From Thermodesulfovibrionales bacterium (GTDB taxonomy: Bacteria > Nitrospirota > Thermodesulfovibrionia > Thermodesulfovibrionales > SM23-35): 6,007 bases of DNA. Positions 4,850-6,007 of this stretch are shown one piece after another (within the stretch, counting starts at the first letter, position 1; each line of letters opens with the position of its first letter). Made by a program: the position numbers and the translations under genes. The stretch lies in contig JAKLQR010000201.1 in the NCBI GenBank assembly GCA_022013235.1, positions 1 through 6,007 of the forward strand. The letters run 5' to 3'. The notes below the pieces were generated by a model that had not been told where the DNA came from, did not search any database, and saw only the letters and a program-made list of their open reading frames with translations.

Positions 4850-6007
4850 ATGTTCGGTGAGTATGGAATCATAGGGACAGCAATAATACTCTGCATCGGA
4901 ACTGTTCTTTTCTTTCTTTTCCGCTCATCTCAGAGAGCTGCAAAAGCCGATACTCAGGATACAGGCTGTCTCAAGAAAATTATCGCAAGAGACCGTCAGA
5001 TCCAAAAAATGGACATAAAAATCAATCAGCTCGCAGAGTTGAACAGTCGGTATCTGTCTTTTATGCTGAAGGTCCCGACGATTGTACAGCGCCTGAATTC
5101 GACTTCCAAATTACCCACAATCATACTATCAATAACAGAAATGGTGAAAGACGTTATTGTGACTGAAACAGTGGAAGTCTATCTCTACGACGCTTCGGAT
5201 AATCAGCTTAGGAAATTATCCGCAGAGGGTATGCTGAATCAGGAGCAGGTCTCCTTCGCGCCCGGAGAAGGCCTCATAGGTGCGGCCGCAAAACACCGTT
5301 TCGTGATGATGAGAGAACATTTCAATAAAATGACCCCTCGCAGCAACGGACATCAGAGCCTGGATTCTCAAATCTGGATGGCAGTTCCCATTATATTCAA
5401 AGAAAGGCTTCTTGGTGTAATCGGTACAGGAAAAATTGATAAGCCTGCAGGAAATGAGAGCGACTTGTTAAAAATGATTGCCGACATTGCGGCTGTCGCT
5501 CTCATGAACCAGACAATCCTCTCTGAAGCACAGCTCAAGGCAAATACAGATCATTTGACAGGATTGAATAATCGCAATTATTTATTCAGGATGGCTCAGC
5601 ATTATATCGAGCAGTCAGTTCAGGAGGAGACTGAGCTCTCTGTTTTTCTTTTCGATATCGATAATTTTAAATATTACAACGATACCAACGGGCACAGCGC
5701 AGGTGATCAGCTTCTTATAGAACTGAGCCAGCTTATGCGCGGTTCTACGAGAAGGGAGTCCACAATAGTCCGATACGGGGGGGAAGAATTCATCATTATG
5801 CTCCCCCGCATCGATAAAGAAGAAGCCTTTATATATGCTGAAAGACTGAGGGAAAAAATTGCGAACCATCCTTTCAGGCACAGAGAAAAGCAGCCCATGG
5901 GTTTTGTTTCAGTAAGCGGGGGAATTGCAAGTTTCCCGGATGACGGCGATTCAATATATAAAGTTATTGAATGTGCAGATCTGGCCCTTTATCAGGCGAA
6001 AGGAGAA
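4850..6007 (+). CDS. Membrane-anchored GAF-GGDEF diguanylate cyclase, C-terminal end outside window
   Basis: It makes c-di-GMP from two GTP. 386 codons are visible, and the frame is open at the edge, close to the expected end (ALYQAKGE is the last GGDEF helix). Residues 5-24 are one membrane helix followed by RSSQR, so the rest is probably cytoplasmic. Residues 40-68 are a likely coiled coil. Residues 75-222 are a GAF-type sensor domain (GEGLIGAAAKHR at 139-150, VPIIFKERLLGVIG at 179-192). The GGDEF domain is 232-386: TDHLTGLNNR (233-242), metal D269, substrate N277 and D286, and GGEEF at 310-314, all consistent with an active enzyme. The inhibitory RxxD site, nine and six residues before GGEEF, reads R301 and S304, so it is broken. 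Start: GGAGG at 4840-4844 with a 5-nt gap to ATG. It is divergent from the HEAT/HD-GYP operon, which suggests a matched make/break pair. Confidence 0.95.
   Translation, partial: MFGEYGIIGTAIILCIGTVLFFLFRSSQRAAKADTQDTGCLKKIIARDRQIQKMDIKINQLAELNSRYLSFMLKVPTIVQRLNSTSKLPTIILSITEMVKDVIVTETVEVYLYDASDNQLRKLSAEGMLNQEQVSFAPGEGLIGAAAKHRFVMMREHFNKMTPRSNGHQSLDSQIWMAVPIIFKERLLGVIGTGKIDKPAGNESDLLKMIADIAAVALMNQTILSEAQLKANTDHLTGLNNRNYLFRMAQHYIEQSVQEETELSVFLFDIDNFKYYNDTNGHSAGDQLLIELSQLMRGSTRRESTIVRYGGEEFIIMLPRIDKEEAFIYAERLREKIANHPFRHREKQPMGFVSVSGGIASFPDDGDSIYKVIECADLALYQAKGE

Noticed and set aside
5615..5898. Two minus-strand frames of 63 and 88 codons
   Set aside because: Antisense to the GGDEF catalytic domain.

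Overview
The window reads as a bacterial chromosome segment of moderate GC. It holds three large, clearly bacterial signalling genes and one amino-acid biosynthesis gene. The combination of a fused chorismate mutase/prephenate dehydratase, an HD-GYP protein and a HEAT-repeat protein that share one N-terminal module, and a GAF-GGDEF protein suggests a Nitrospirota or deltaproteobacterial-type Gram-negative. This placement is inference from gene style, not from a marker gene.

Layout. Positions 1-962 (minus) carry the start and most of a pheA-type P-protein, cut by the window edge. A good sigma-70 promoter for it lies at 1043-1071, followed by a leader of about 75 nt with a detached GGAGG and a 15-codon reading frame that overlaps the pheA start. 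Positions 1115-1228 (minus) hold a 37-codon frame that overlaps the end of the HD-GYP gene by 4 nt. It may be the frameshifted C-terminal end of that gene. Positions 1225-2331 (minus) encode the HD-GYP phosphodiesterase, and 2318-4474 (minus) a 718-residue HEAT-repeat protein. These two overlap by 14 nt and form an operon, HEAT gene first. Positions 4475-4849 are a divergent control region with two opposed promoters, a perfect dyad between them, a palindromic repeat-like element, a doubtful 64-codon frame and a structured 5' leader. Positions 4850-6007 (plus) encode a membrane-anchored GAF-GGDEF diguanylate cyclase, cut by the window edge close to its natural end.

How it works together. The divergent pair is a probable c-di-GMP make/break module. 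The cyclase goes one way. The HEAT protein and the HD-GYP phosphodiesterase go the other way. A single dyad (4738-4755) touches the -35 boxes of both predicted promoters, so one regulator could set both sides. The HEAT and HD-GYP proteins share a homologous N-terminal module of at least 86 residues that aligns without gaps (22 identities counted by hand), which suggests a common partner, self-association or descent by duplication. The pheA gene appears to be a separate transcription unit downstream. No RNA genes, CRISPR array, insertion sequence or mobile element was seen.
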